In this document: positions 35,719 through 44,339 of the stretch, in pieces | Layout: each line of letters starts with the position of its first letter | Position numbering within the stretch: position 1 is the stretch's first letter | DNA from: Fusobacterium necrophorum subsp. necrophorum | Lineage (GTDB): Bacteria; Fusobacteriota; Fusobacteriia; Fusobacteriales; Fusobacteriaceae | Length of the DNA stretch: 64,000 nucleotides | Direction: 5' to 3' | Assembly: GCF_004006635.1 (NCBI RefSeq) | Contig: NZ_CP034842.1 | Coordinates: 1,736,001 to 1,800,000, forward strand | Made by a program: the position numbers and the translations under genes | Notes under the pieces: generated by a model | Databases searched by the model: none | The model's input: the letters and a program-made list of their open reading frames with translations, nothing else | Told to the model about the DNA's origin: nothing

Positions 35719-36522
35719 CTATTCAAAATGATAACGATTTACAATTTTTTCTCTCTTTCTCTCTTTATCCTTCGTATATTCTTCATAAGAAATTCCAATA
35801 AATCCGCCCTCTACATTATAGACATTGTCATAGCCCGCTCCTCTTAAAAAGTTCACAGCATCCAAACTCCTGTGAGCACTTCGACAGTAGACATATACCT
35901 TTTCTTCTTTTGGAATTTCTAATATTCTACGAACCAAACTATGAAGAGGAATGTTTTTGCTTCCGAGAATGCGAGCATACTCATGCTCCTCTTCTTCCCG
36001 CACATCCAGAAAAAAAGCTCCTGCCTGTTGTAACCCTCGTACTTCTTCTACTGAAATCAAAGGTCTGGACACTTCCATTGCGTAAAAAGCTGAAAGATTC
36101 AGGATATCCATTTCCTCTTCCAACGATTTTCCATAGATAGAGTATTCTGCCAATTCTTTCAAACCTTTTCCTTCGGATAAGAAAGTTTGTAATATTTCAT
36201 ATCTTCTTTCCAAATTTCCTTTTCCTATCATTTGCACTCCTAACATTTTATAGTCAGGAGAATACAAAAGTTTGATATGCGTCATACTGTAGCTCGGCTT
36301 AGGACCGTTATAATCGTTTGCCACATCTTTAGACTTGTAAAAATGAAATCCCTGCTCTTTCAGCTCTCGACTTGTCTTTCCTAAACTAAAGTAACAATAT
36401 TCCCCGAGAGTTTGGATTCCCAAATTTTCATTTCGTTCTCTCACACAAAGGAGTCCTGTTTCTTCTTCCATTTTTCTTAAAATTTGTTCCATATCTTCAT
36501 CTACATTGAGTATTTCTTTCAT
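35719..36522 (-). CDS. Rhodanese protein with a CoA-disulfide-reductase dimerisation-like domain
   Basis: A 267-residue protein. Residues about 60-150 (KPSYSMTHIKLLYSPDYKML, GVQMIGKGNLERRYEIL) resemble the C-terminal dimerisation domain of CoA-disulfide/NADH-dependent persulfide reductases. A complete rhodanese domain follows with the active-site VYCRSAHRS loop. The FAD- and NAD-binding domains that normally precede are absent, and the first 50 residues are not recognisable. I chose ATG 36522 because of GGAGG 5 bases upstream; 36543 is an alternative. Likely sulfur/persulfide transfer. It may be a domain-split relic or a true partner of a separate flavoprotein. Confidence 0.75.
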   Translation of the reverse strand: MKEILNVDEDMEQILRKMEEETGLLCVRERNENLGIQTLGEYCYFSLGKTSRELKEQGFHFYKSKDVANDYNGPKPSYSMTHIKLLYSPDYKMLGVQMIGKGNLERRYEILQTFLSEGKGLKELAEYSIYGKSLEEEMDILNLSAFYAMEVSRPLISVEEVRGLQQAGAFFLDVREEEEHEYARILGSKNIPLHSLVRRILEIPKEEKVYVYCRSAHRSLDAVNFLRGAGYDNVYNVEGGFIGISYEEYTKDKERKREKIVNRYHFE

Positions 36523-36590
36523 TCTTTCCTCCATTTCTATCATCTCTAGAATATCATGTTTTATTTTTTTTTACTATCTATAATTTCATA

Positions 36591-36626
36591 AAAAAAAGGA
36601 GCTATTTCTTTGCAGCTCCTTTTTTT
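36591..36626. terminator. Bidirectional terminator after the NSS transporter gene
   Basis: AAAAAAAGGAGCT and AGCTCCTTTTTTT form a strong stem with A/T-runs on both sides, directly after the transporter stop on the minus strand. Confidence 0.88.
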
Positions 36627-36628
36627 CT

Positions 36629-37963
36629 CTAACCAATTCCGTGATACAGAATTCCCAAAATAAAAACGATGAAACTGATTCCGCAAAATACATATTTCCC
36701 CATAAGCAATAAAAATCGTGGAAAAGCGGCTTTTCTTCCTTTTTGAATTTCTTCCTTTACAAAGGTATCTCCACAAATCCAATAAAATAAAACCGCTGCC
36801 AGAAAAGCTCCCAAAGGAATGAAATAAATGCTGACCATATCCATAAGCTTTCTCAAATAAATCACATCTTCTACTAAAATTCCCAAACAAAAAGAGAGTG
36901 CCATTACAATGGAAACAGCCTTCCATCGTTCCAAAGAAAATTTTTCCTGCAAAGCTTCAATGGAAGATTCAAACAAATTGACCAAAGAAGTCATTCCTGC
37001 TAAAAAAACAGCCGAAAAGAAAATACAGCTAAAAATTCTCCCGAAAGGCATCTGTTGAAATACTCTGGGCATTGCCAAAAACATAAGACCCGGTCCTGCA
37101 CTGACTTCCATACCGAAAGAAAATACTGCAGGAATAATCACAAGAGCTGCCAGTATAGCAGCAAGAGTATCATAAAAAGAAACATGGAGTGAGGAATTAA
37201 GCACATCTACATCCTCTTTCAAATAACTTCCATATACCACAGTTCCGGACCCTGCCAAAGAGAGAGAGAAAAATGCTTGTCCTAAGGCAAAAATCCATGT
37301 CTTTATTTGAAACATCTTCTCAAAGTCCGCTTTCCATAAAAATTGATATCCTATGGTAGAATCTTCTAAGAAGAAAACTCGTATTGCCAAGACACAGAAC
37401 AGTAAAAAAAACAAAGGCATAAACACTCGATTGATTTTTTCAATTCCCCTTTGGATTCCCGCCGTCATAATGAAAAGACTGAAAAGGATAATGGCAAAAT
37501 GCCAACCCAAAGTGGAATATCTTGTGGTAACGGAGGAAAATAATTCGACATAATCCTCCACCCCATGCAAAACACCTGTAAAAGATTGAACGGTATATTT
37601 CAAAATCCAAGCCACTACCACGGCATAGCCGATTGCAATTCCCAAAGAACCCAAGACAGGAACAAAAGCTAAGACATCTCCATATTTCTTTCCTCTTCTT
37701 TCCAAAGCTTTTCGAAAAGCTCCCAAAGGTCCGCTTTTCATAGCTCTACCAAAAGCCATTTCCCCACTGACTCCTGTCAAACCTAATAAAAGAACAAAGA
37801 ATAAATAAGGAAAAAGAAAAGCGGCCCCTCCAAATTCTCCCACTCGATAAGGAAACAACCAGATATTCCCCATCCCAACTGCTGAACCGACACAGGCTAA
37901 AATAAAACCAATCTTATTCTGAAAAGAATCTCTCTTCTTGAAATCTCTCTCCATTTCTTTCAC
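36629..37963 (-). CDS. NSS (SNF)-family sodium-dependent transporter
   Basis: A 444-residue inner-membrane symporter with about 11-12 helices. FILACVGSAVGMGNIWLFPYRVGEFGGAAF is the TM1 sodium/substrate site of the neurotransmitter:sodium symporter family. Further on, LGQAFFSLSLAGSGTVVYGSYL (TM6 region) and FLAGMTSLVNLFESSIEAL (TM8) are typical. Substrate is probably an amino acid (tryptophan, tyrosine or branched-chain in characterised bacterial members). RBS GGAGG precedes the ATG. Monocistronic. Confidence 0.92.
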   Translation of the reverse strand: MKEMERDFKKRDSFQNKIGFILACVGSAVGMGNIWLFPYRVGEFGGAAFLFPYLFFVLLLGLTGVSGEMAFGRAMKSGPLGAFRKALERRGKKYGDVLAFVPVLGSLGIAIGYAVVVAWILKYTVQSFTGVLHGVEDYVELFSSVTTRYSTLGWHFAIILFSLFIMTAGIQRGIEKINRVFMPLFFLLFCVLAIRVFFLEDSTIGYQFLWKADFEKMFQIKTWIFALGQAFFSLSLAGSGTVVYGSYLKEDVDVLNSSLHVSFYDTLAAILAALVIIPAVFSFGMEVSAGPGLMFLAMPRVFQQMPFGRIFSCIFFSAVFLAGMTSLVNLFESSIEALQEKFSLERWKAVSIVMALSFCLGILVEDVIYLRKLMDMVSIYFIPLGAFLAAVLFYWICGDTFVKEEIQKGRKAAFPRFLLLMGKYVFCGISFIVFILGILYHGIG

Positions 37964-38197
37964 CTTCCTCCTTCATTTTTTTAAAACATGGCTTATTATA
38001 GTGAAATTGGCAAGGAAAAGAAAATTGATTTTTTCAATTAAGATTATTTTCTTTATTAATATTTTTATTTTTCTTTTGAAAATACTATATTTTAAAAGTT
38101 TATTATAAAAACATTTTCGCAAAAATAAATTTTTTATTTATTTTTTAATTGTTTTTATAAAGAATTTTTTCTCATTTAAGAATAAATTCTTATTCTC

Positions 38198-38854
38198 TTA
38201 GCTTTGATTTTTCAAATAACGATACAAAGTTTTTTCCGAAATTTCCAATTTTTTTGCTACTGTTGAAATATTTCCTTTCAACTGAAAAATTCCTTTCTGT
38301 TGTAAGTCTTCCACTACTTTCATTCTCTCTTCTATACTCATGGCAGCTCCTACTGTGGACAAACTGTCAAAGTAATCTTCAATCAGATACTGAGAATATT
38401 GAAATAAAGTGTTTTCCTGCTTTTTTTGCCCGATTCCTGCCGTCTCTGCTGCCAAATCTCTTTCCGGCCCTCCCGTCAGAGCTTTCAGGCTTGCATTTAA
38501 AAAATTGGCAGCTACAATCATCGAAGTAATATTTTTTTTCATGGATAATACTCCCGTCAATTTCCCTGCCTTATCCGAAATATAGTAGAGAGATACTCTG
38601 GATAAATCCCCATTTTTTTCCTGAAAAGGTAATTTTGCAATATATTTTTGTTCCTTCCGATAAGCTCTCAACCAAAAAAGAAGATTTTTATCCATTTCTT
38701 CGCCCAAAGCTTTGGAACAATTCTTACTCTTGGCACATAGACTTGTTTTTTGATTCTCCAAAACCTCAAATAAACTGACTTCTACAGTTTCTCCAAAGCC
38801 AGCAAATAAAAAATCAATGATTCCGGAATAATATTCTTTTTGAACTTCCGTCAT
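38198..38854 (-). CDS. YheO/DauR-type transcriptional regulator (PAS_6 + HTH_22)
   Basis: A 219-residue regulator. The N-terminal YheO-like PAS domain runs from YYSGIIDFLFAGFGETVEVSLFEV to LSMKKNIT, and the C-terminal HTH contains STVAKKLEISEKTLYRYLKN. Family members sense small ligands such as amino acids (DauR senses D-arginine). The ATG at 38854 has GGAGGAGG upstream; the longer reading to 38965 crosses the preceding terminator. It sits beside the NSS transporter gene and may control it, which is inference. Confidence 0.87.
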   Translation of the reverse strand: MTEVQKEYYSGIIDFLFAGFGETVEVSLFEVLENQKTSLCAKSKNCSKALGEEMDKNLLFWLRAYRKEQKYIAKLPFQEKNGDLSRVSLYYISDKAGKLTGVLSMKKNITSMIVAANFLNASLKALTGGPERDLAAETAGIGQKKQENTLFQYSQYLIEDYFDSLSTVGAAMSIEERMKVVEDLQQKGIFQLKGNISTVAKKLEISEKTLYRYLKNQS

Positions 38855-38874
38855 TTCCTCCTCCTCTTGAGCAT

Positions 38875-38900
38875 AAAAAAGGAGCATTCCAAAATGCTCC
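38875..38900 (-). terminator. Terminator after the EIIA/hypothetical pair
   Basis: GGAGCATT (38881-38888) and AATGCTCC (38893-38900) form an 8-base stem followed on the minus strand by TTTTTTA. Confidence 0.85.
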
Positions 38901-38906
38901 TCTCTG

Positions 38907-39353
38907 TTATCTATCTTTCCATTGTAATATATAACGATAGTCCTCTTGGATAGATTCAAAATCAATATGTTGATATTTCCAACTTTCCCCGTATCTCAAA
39001 AACAACTCCTCCAAACGGGAAATCTTCTTTTTTCTTTCCCCTTTTGACATGGACAAAAACTGAGTATTACATTGTTTTAAAATATTCTTCATCTCTTGAA
39101 AAAATTGTTCACAATCTTTTTGCCACATACGATCTGCATATTCTGTCGCATAATATTCCTGTGTCACTTCATCGGATAATACTTTTTGATAGCCGGGATA
39201 TTCTTTTAAAATTTCCTGAACATACTTTCTTCCGTCAGAAAGATATTCCGAATGAACATATCGTAGAATCGGTTGAAAATTCACTACTTTTAAGGGCTTG
39301 TGACTCTCCTCGTCATAAAAAGCCAAACTATCTCGAAATTCTTCTAAATACAT
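38907..39353 (-). CDS. Hypothetical protein coupled to EIIA-Glc
   Basis: I do not recognise this 148-residue protein. It is soluble, acidic and aromatic-rich with no signal peptide or membrane helix, and the C-terminal half looks helical (GERKKKISRLEELFLRYGES). The ATG overlaps the last base of the EIIA stop (TAATG), so the two are translationally coupled and a partner of EIIA or of its signalling output is plausible. A terminator follows. Confidence 0.7.
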   Translation of the reverse strand: MYLEEFRDSLAFYDEESHKPLKVVNFQPILRYVHSEYLSDGRKYVQEILKEYPGYQKVLSDEVTQEYYATEYADRMWQKDCEQFFQEMKNILKQCNTQFLSMSKGERKKKISRLEELFLRYGESWKYQHIDFESIQEDYRYILQWKDR

Positions 39354-39853
39354 TATTTTAATGTTACCTTCATAATAGGATCTCCGACTTTTACCTCTTG
39401 TCCTAAGGCAATCACTTCAATGTGTTCCACTTCTTCCATGTTATTGATAATGACAGGAGTTTTTATTGAAGGAGCATTTGCTGAAATATATGCCAAATCA
39501 TATTCTACAATAGGATCTCCTACCTTAGTCGGTCCTTCTCCTCTTAAGGATTTGAAGCCTTCTCCTTTTAATTTTACCGTATCAATTCCAAAATGAACAA
39601 TCATTTCCAATCCGTCTTCCGAATCAAAACTGACTGCATGTCTGGTGTCGAATACATTGGCAACTTCTCCATTGACAGGGGAACAGATGGCTCCTTCTTT
39701 CGGTTCCATTCCACAACCGTCTCCTACCATTTTTTCTGCAAATGCAGGATCCGGAATTTCTGCCAAATCAATGACTTTTCCATTTATGGGAGCATAAATA
39801 GTAACTACCTTTTTCTCTTCTTTTTTTCCAAACAAGTTATGAAATAATCCCAT
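39353..39853 (-). CDS. crr: PTS glucose-type EIIA component
   Basis: A 166-residue cytoplasmic phosphocarrier. It shows INGKVIDLAEIPDPAFAEKMVGDG, the first active-site His in DTRHAVSFDSEDG and the phosphorylated His in IVHFGIDTVKLKGEGF. Single-domain EIIA-Glc with no EIIBC in the neighbourhood, as in enteric Crr, so it serves sugar PTS transporters encoded elsewhere and may regulate carbon use. RBS GGAGG is present. Confidence 0.93.
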   Translation of the reverse strand: MGLFHNLFGKKEEKKVVTIYAPINGKVIDLAEIPDPAFAEKMVGDGCGMEPKEGAICSPVNGEVANVFDTRHAVSFDSEDGLEMIVHFGIDTVKLKGEGFKSLRGEGPTKVGDPIVEYDLAYISANAPSIKTPVIINNMEEVEHIEVIALGQEVKVGDPIMKVTLK

Positions 39854-39892
39854 CTCAATTCCTCCTTTAATTCGTATTACTTTTATTATAAG

Positions 39893-40666
39893 TTATTCTA
39901 AGATTCTTTTCAAGTCCCTACTGTAAAATAATATAATTCCCGCTGCCATAGCCACATTCAAAGATTCCGCCTGCCCGGAAATGGGAATAATAATCTTCTG
40001 CTCTGCAAGTTCTAAAAACTCTTTGGATACTCCATGTCCTTCATTTCCAAAGACAAAAGCATTTTTTTCTTTGAGCTGCATTTCGGTATATGCAACGGAG
40101 TCTCGTTGTAAAGTGGTAACTAAAACATGATAGTTTTCTGCCTGTAAATATTCCAGTATCTCTTTTTTTTCCATAACATGAAGACGAACATGAAAAATAG
40201 AACCCATAGAACTTCGGACTACTTTTTCATTATAACAGTCAACGGAATGTTTTGTCAGGAAAATATCCGAAAATCCGGCAGCATCGACCAATCGAATCAT
40301 GGTTCCCAAATTTCCGGGATCCTGAATGTCGTCCAATACAATCAATTGCTTTGCAGCTTTTGATATTTCTATCACCGGGTAGGAATACAGTAAAATTACT
40401 CCCTGTGAATTCTCTTGTACACTGACTTTTTCAAAACATTTTTGGGAAAGTAGAAAAACAGGACAGGAAAATCTCTCCAATCGCTCTTCTTCCACTTCGA
40501 CACCTTCTCGCAACAAGACATACTTTGCTCCCTCAGGATAGTCCAAAAACTTTTTTCCCTCAGCCAAGAAGATTCGTTCTTCTTCCCGATATTTTTTCTT
40601 TTTTAATTTGGAAAAAAATTTTACTTTTTCATTCTCCGGACTGGAGATGTGAATCCATGCTTTCAT
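39893..40666 (-). CDS. TrmH/SpoU-family RNA 2'-O-methyltransferase
   Basis: A 257-residue SPOUT enzyme. An N-terminal SpoU_sub_bind-like domain (SPENEKVKFFSKLKKKKYREEE, FLAEGKKFL) is followed by the knot domain: LDDIQDPGNLGTMIRLVDAAGF (motif 1), FVFGNEGHGVS (motif 2) and IPISGQAESLNVAMAAGIIL (motif 3). Probably methylates rRNA (RlmB-like), but the target base is not deducible. Two bases separate it from the dnaN stop, so the genes are cotranscribed. Confidence 0.92.
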   Translation of the reverse strand: MKAWIHISSPENEKVKFFSKLKKKKYREEERIFLAEGKKFLDYPEGAKYVLLREGVEVEEERLERFSCPVFLLSQKCFEKVSVQENSQGVILLYSYPVIEISKAAKQLIVLDDIQDPGNLGTMIRLVDAAGFSDIFLTKHSVDCYNEKVVRSSMGSIFHVRLHVMEKKEILEYLQAENYHVLVTTLQRDSVAYTEMQLKEKNAFVFGNEGHGVSKEFLELAEQKIIIPISGQAESLNVAMAAGIILFYSRDLKRILE

Positions 40667-40668
40667 AC

Positions 40669-41766
40669 TTACACTTCTCTTAAGGCTAGAGGCATCAAAA
40701 TATAAATCAATTCTTCATTTCCCTCTTCTGTCACTCGGAACATACTGGAAGAATTCTTTCCCTCTATAATGACATTTCGGGAAACGCTGTCCAAAAATTC
40801 AGATAGATATTTACAGTTCAAGGAGGCAACAAAATCTTCTCCCTCTTTCATCATTACTATCTTTTGTTGTGTTTTGGCTCGTCCTGTTGTAACCGCTTTC
40901 ACCACTAAATGTTTTCCTTTAAAGTCGAAAGTTCCCCCATATTTTGCATCAATACTTGTTTTCGCCACCGTAATAACACGTTTCATCGCCGCTTTTAAAT
41001 CATCTAAGCAGAATTCCATTTTTTTATCAAAAGCATTTTGACTTAAAATTCCTTGAAAATTAGGATAAGGAACCGCTGTTAATCGACAACTGAAATAAGT
41101 CCCTTCCCACAAAAAAAGCAAGTTATCTCCGCTTAATTCCAAAGAAATTTTCTCCGTCTTATCTTTCAGTAATTTAATAATCACATTGACAGCATCCAAA
41201 GGCAGAGAAATTGCCCGTTCAAATTGAGCTGTCATTTTCTTTTCTAAATATAGCAAACGATAAGAATCGGTAGACACGAAATATACTTTTTCCTTTCCGA
41301 AAACAATGCGAATACAATGTAAAGCCAAGTTTTCCGGTGTCTGTGCAGCGGAAAACTTCACAGTTTCCAAACATTTTGCAAATTCATTTCCGGAAAGTTC
41401 CAATAAACTCATAGAAGCCAATTCTACAATTTTAGGATAATTTTCTTCTTCCCAAATGGAAAATTCTCCATTGGCTATTTTCAAAAATCCATCCAATTTC
41501 TCAACGGTAATCCATTCCTCTTCCAACAATTTTACGTATTCCAAAACAAGAGCGGGTTTGAACACAACACTTCCGTCTTCCATTCCTTCACATAAAATCT
41601 GTTTTTTATAATCCATTTCTACACTGCTGCCCATAAAGACCAAATCATTGCCCTTCACTTCCATAAAAAGAGTTGAAAGAATAGGCTTGATAGAATTTTC
41701 TCTCAAAATACTTGTATAGTCTGATAGAATCGAAATAAATTCTTCTCGTTTCATTTTCAATTTCAT
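40669..41766 (-). CDS. dnaN: DNA polymerase III beta sliding clamp
   Basis: A 365-residue clamp protein with three homologous domains. MKREEFISILSDYTSILREN and PILSTLFMEVKGNDLVFMGS give the N-terminal clamp pattern, PYPNFQGIL marks the central/C-terminal region, and YLSEFLDSV near the end and the C-terminal ILMPLALREV complete it. The sequence is divergent from textbook DnaN and dnaA is not adjacent, so a second clamp-like paralogue is possible. RBS AGGAG precedes the ATG. Followed immediately by the SpoU gene. Confidence 0.85.
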   Translation of the reverse strand: MKLKMKREEFISILSDYTSILRENSIKPILSTLFMEVKGNDLVFMGSSVEMDYKKQILCEGMEDGSVVFKPALVLEYVKLLEEEWITVEKLDGFLKIANGEFSIWEEENYPKIVELASMSLLELSGNEFAKCLETVKFSAAQTPENLALHCIRIVFGKEKVYFVSTDSYRLLYLEKKMTAQFERAISLPLDAVNVIIKLLKDKTEKISLELSGDNLLFLWEGTYFSCRLTAVPYPNFQGILSQNAFDKKMEFCLDDLKAAMKRVITVAKTSIDAKYGGTFDFKGKHLVVKAVTTGRAKTQQKIVMMKEGEDFVASLNCKYLSEFLDSVSRNVIIEGKNSSSMFRVTEEGNEELIYILMPLALREV

Positions 41767-41775
41767 AGCATACTC

Positions 41776-42801
41776 CTAGTCCGCAATCAAAATTTCTTGC
41801 CAATATTTATTTTGTAAATCCAGTGTTTCATGAATATCCATCAGTACCTGTATTTTTTCCAATTCGGATAAATCATACAAAGGCTTTACTGTCATTAACT
41901 TTGCTGCCGGTTCGTTGATAGAAGGTAACTCTAAAATATCCGATAATTTTGCATATACTTCAGGACGATGAATGTATTCAATAAATTTATACGCATTTTC
42001 TTTATGCTTGGCATTTGCTAAAATGGTAAAGGAATCAATTGCTCCAAAGGCTCCTTTTTCAGGAATTATAAGCTCTACATGCTCTCTTTCTTCTTCGCTC
42101 AATTCTCGAAAAATATTATCGGGATATCCTTGTACTACCCAAAAATCTCCTGCTGCAAACCCTTTTCCATAAGACTCCGAATCAAACTTGGCAATATTTT
42201 TTTTCCAAGCCAGAATGGTTTGTTTCGCCTTCTCCATGGCTTCTATCGAAGAGGTCTTTTGATCATATCCATGAATTGCCAATGCCGATGTCATAAGCTC
42301 TCTCATATCGTCTAATAAGGTCATTCTTCCTTGTAAATCTTTTCGATTATAAATGTCAAAAGACTTGGGATAATCTTTTACAAACATTTTGTTTACGGCA
42401 ATTACCGTCACGCTCGTATTATAAGGAACCGCATAATCATTGTTGGTATCAAAAGTTTGTAATTTTTTCATAATAAAAGGAGCTATATTTCCCAAAGTTG
42501 AAATTTTTGTTTTATCCAACTTTTCAATCATTCCCTCCTTCATCATAATTTCTACATAATCACTGGAAGGCATAACGATATCATATCCATCTCCGCCTGC
42601 TTTTAATTTCGTATACATTTCTTCATTGGATGAAAAAATATCTTCCACTACATGAATCCCCGTTTCTTTCTCGAAATCTTCATAAATTTCATATGGAATA
42701 TAATCCGCCCAACCATATAAATACAATGTTTTTCCGTCATCTTTGGAACCACAGGAAACCAATAGAACCGCCAAAGCAATTGTCAATAGTATTTTTTTCA
42801 T
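41776..42801 (-). CDS. PotD-like spermidine/putrescine-binding lipoprotein
   Basis: A 341-residue lipoprotein with lipobox LVSC. It has LYLYGWADYIPYEIYEDFEKETGI, VEDIFSSNEEMYTKLKAGGDGYDIVMPSSDYV and AVPYNTSVTVIAVN, typical of PotD/PotF polyamine-binding proteins. The usual potABC genes are not here, so it works with a transporter encoded elsewhere. It is 9 bases upstream of dnaN in the same direction. Confidence 0.88.
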   Translation of the reverse strand: MKKILLTIALAVLLVSCGSKDDGKTLYLYGWADYIPYEIYEDFEKETGIHVVEDIFSSNEEMYTKLKAGGDGYDIVMPSSDYVEIMMKEGMIEKLDKTKISTLGNIAPFIMKKLQTFDTNNDYAVPYNTSVTVIAVNKMFVKDYPKSFDIYNRKDLQGRMTLLDDMRELMTSALAIHGYDQKTSSIEAMEKAKQTILAWKKNIAKFDSESYGKGFAAGDFWVVQGYPDNIFRELSEEEREHVELIIPEKGAFGAIDSFTILANAKHKENAYKFIEYIHRPEVYAKLSDILELPSINEPAAKLMTVKPLYDLSELEKIQVLMDIHETLDLQNKYWQEILIAD

Positions 42802-42891
42802 TTTCTCTCCTTTATCATCCTTTCATTTTTCAGAAAATATTACTTCATTACAGCTATATTATAGCATACTTTCCAAAATTAATTATTTCTT

Positions 42892-43704
42892 TTATTCTCT
42901 TTCTTCCGTTAAAAAAATTTCCTCCAAAATTTGTGCCACTCCGTCCTCCGTGTTCTTAGGAGCTTTCGGAACATCAGAAAGAGCCTCCAATAATCTCGGA
43001 CTTCCATTGGACATAACAAAAGGACTTCCTACCAAAGAAAGCATTTCATAATCATTCAGACCGTCCCCAAATGCCACAACTTCTTCCAAAGCAATTCCCA
43101 ACTGTTTCATAGTATCTTGAATCGCTCTTCCCTTATTGACGCCTTTTTTCATAATTTCCAAACAATTTGGAGTAGAGAGAGTGATGCTTACTTGGTCTTG
43201 AAACTCTTCTTTCAAAATTTCCTCAAAATCCAAAATATTTTTTTCACTTTCATCCAAGTAAAACAATTTGGTAGCATTTCCATCATTTTTTTCTTCCAAA
43301 TTTGAAATTTGTTGAAAAGCAAATCCTGATTCTTTGTGAAATTGCAACAACTCCTGTAGGGCTATTTCTACATACCAAGAATCCCTTGTATACAAATTCC
43401 TGTGAAGATTTCCAAAAGGAAGTGCCAAAATCTTGGACAAAATTTCTTTTTCCAAAGAATAATACATGATTTCTTTTTCCTTTTCATCATGAACGACAGC
43501 TCCATTACTGCTGATGATATAGGAATTCAGTCCTAAACTTTCCTTAAAATATTGAATATCCGGATAAGGTCTTCCCGAAGCCAAAAATACCTTTATCCCT
43601 TTTTCTGTAATATGTTTTATAATTTTTCTGCTTCTGTCACTGACTCTATGTTCTCCATTCAATAGAGTTCCGTCCATATCGCAGACCACTGCTTTATATT
43701 TCAT
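42892..43704 (-). CDS. Cof-type HAD-superfamily phosphatase (second copy)
   Basis: A 270-residue HAD IIB hydrolase with CDMDGTLLNGEHRVSD, LASGRPYPDI, a Lys in MKKGVNKGRAIQ and VAFGDGLNDYEMLSLVG. Similar fold to the gene at 34930-35706 but clearly diverged, so an older paralogue. ATG 43704 has GGGAGG upstream; 43725 is an alternative start. Phosphosugar or nucleotide substrate unknown. Confidence 0.9.
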   Translation of the reverse strand: MKYKAVVCDMDGTLLNGEHRVSDRSRKIIKHITEKGIKVFLASGRPYPDIQYFKESLGLNSYIISSNGAVVHDEKEKEIMYYSLEKEILSKILALPFGNLHRNLYTRDSWYVEIALQELLQFHKESGFAFQQISNLEEKNDGNATKLFYLDESEKNILDFEEILKEEFQDQVSITLSTPNCLEIMKKGVNKGRAIQDTMKQLGIALEEVVAFGDGLNDYEMLSLVGSPFVMSNGSPRLLEALSDVPKAPKNTEDGVAQILEEIFLTEERE

Positions 43705-43807
43705 TTTGCCTCCCATATTTCTCATAATATGCTCTCAAAGAGTTTTTTGAACTCCAGCATAATGGACTTATTATACCATTTTTTCTAAGATAAAAAAAGA
43801 AAAAAAT

Positions 43808-43858
43808 AGAAAAAAGGATTTGAGAGTTTTTATTTCTAAAAACCCTAAAATCCTTTTG
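43808..43858. terminator. Terminator after the toxSAS/Panacea pair
   Basis: AAAAGGATTT (43812 onward) pairs with AAATCCTTTT (about 43848-43857), extended by an inner AGAGTTTTT/AAAAACCCT match, with flanking A- and T-runs. It separates the toxin-antitoxin pair from the HAD gene. Confidence 0.75.
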
Positions 43859-43871
43859 AAGATTTTATATT

Positions 43872-44339
43872 CTACTCTTCATTGACAGCAATTGACGAAG
43901 AAGTTCTTTCATTTTGTTCTCTCGCATCTAAGAAAATATCCTCTTTCGGGATTATAACGTTCCCATTCTGTCCATTCTCAATTCCTATTCTGGATTTTAT
44001 CCAAGAATATTGAAGATGTGTTAAATAACTCAATCTGTAGGAATCCATGTCCTTATATTTCTTGAATATATCATCAATAGTCTCTTTATTTTCTTTTTCC
44101 AAAAAAATTTCTCCTTTAAATCTTTTTATTTCTTCAAAATTCTTTCTTATTTCCCTACATACTGGTCCTAATTTCCATCCTTCAAAATCTTCTTCAAACA
44201 TTGCTTCTCCATATTTGGAAAAAGATTCTTTCTGGATAAAAAAAGCCATTTTATGAAGTTTCATTTCATCAATATATTCTTTTTTTTCAGAAGAATATTC
44301 TTTTGAAAGATATTTTGCAATATCAACTACTTTTTCCAT
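43872..44339 (-). CDS. Panacea (SocA/DUF4065-like) antitoxin
   Basis: A 155-residue protein with the Panacea pattern: VVDIAKYLSKEY, MKLHKMAFFIQKESFSKYGE, the EDFEGWKLGPVCREIRKNF block (WKLGPV/I is the hallmark) and a helical C-terminal part. Panacea domains neutralise several unrelated toxins, including toxic small alarmone synthetases. Its ATG overlaps the stop of the RelA-domain gene (TAATG) with GGAGG in the end of that gene, ensuring coupled synthesis. The toxin-antitoxin role is inferred from domain pairing and gene coupling. Confidence 0.8.
   Translation of the reverse strand: MEKVVDIAKYLSKEYSSEKKEYIDEMKLHKMAFFIQKESFSKYGEAMFEEDFEGWKLGPVCREIRKNFEEIKRFKGEIFLEKENKETIDDIFKKYKDMDSYRLSYLTHLQYSWIKSRIGIENGQNGNVIIPKEDIFLDAREQNERTSSSIAVNEE

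Noticed and set aside
36561..36926. 121-codon leftward ORF at the end of the NSS transporter gene
   Set aside because: It is another frame of the transporter gene and runs through its terminator.
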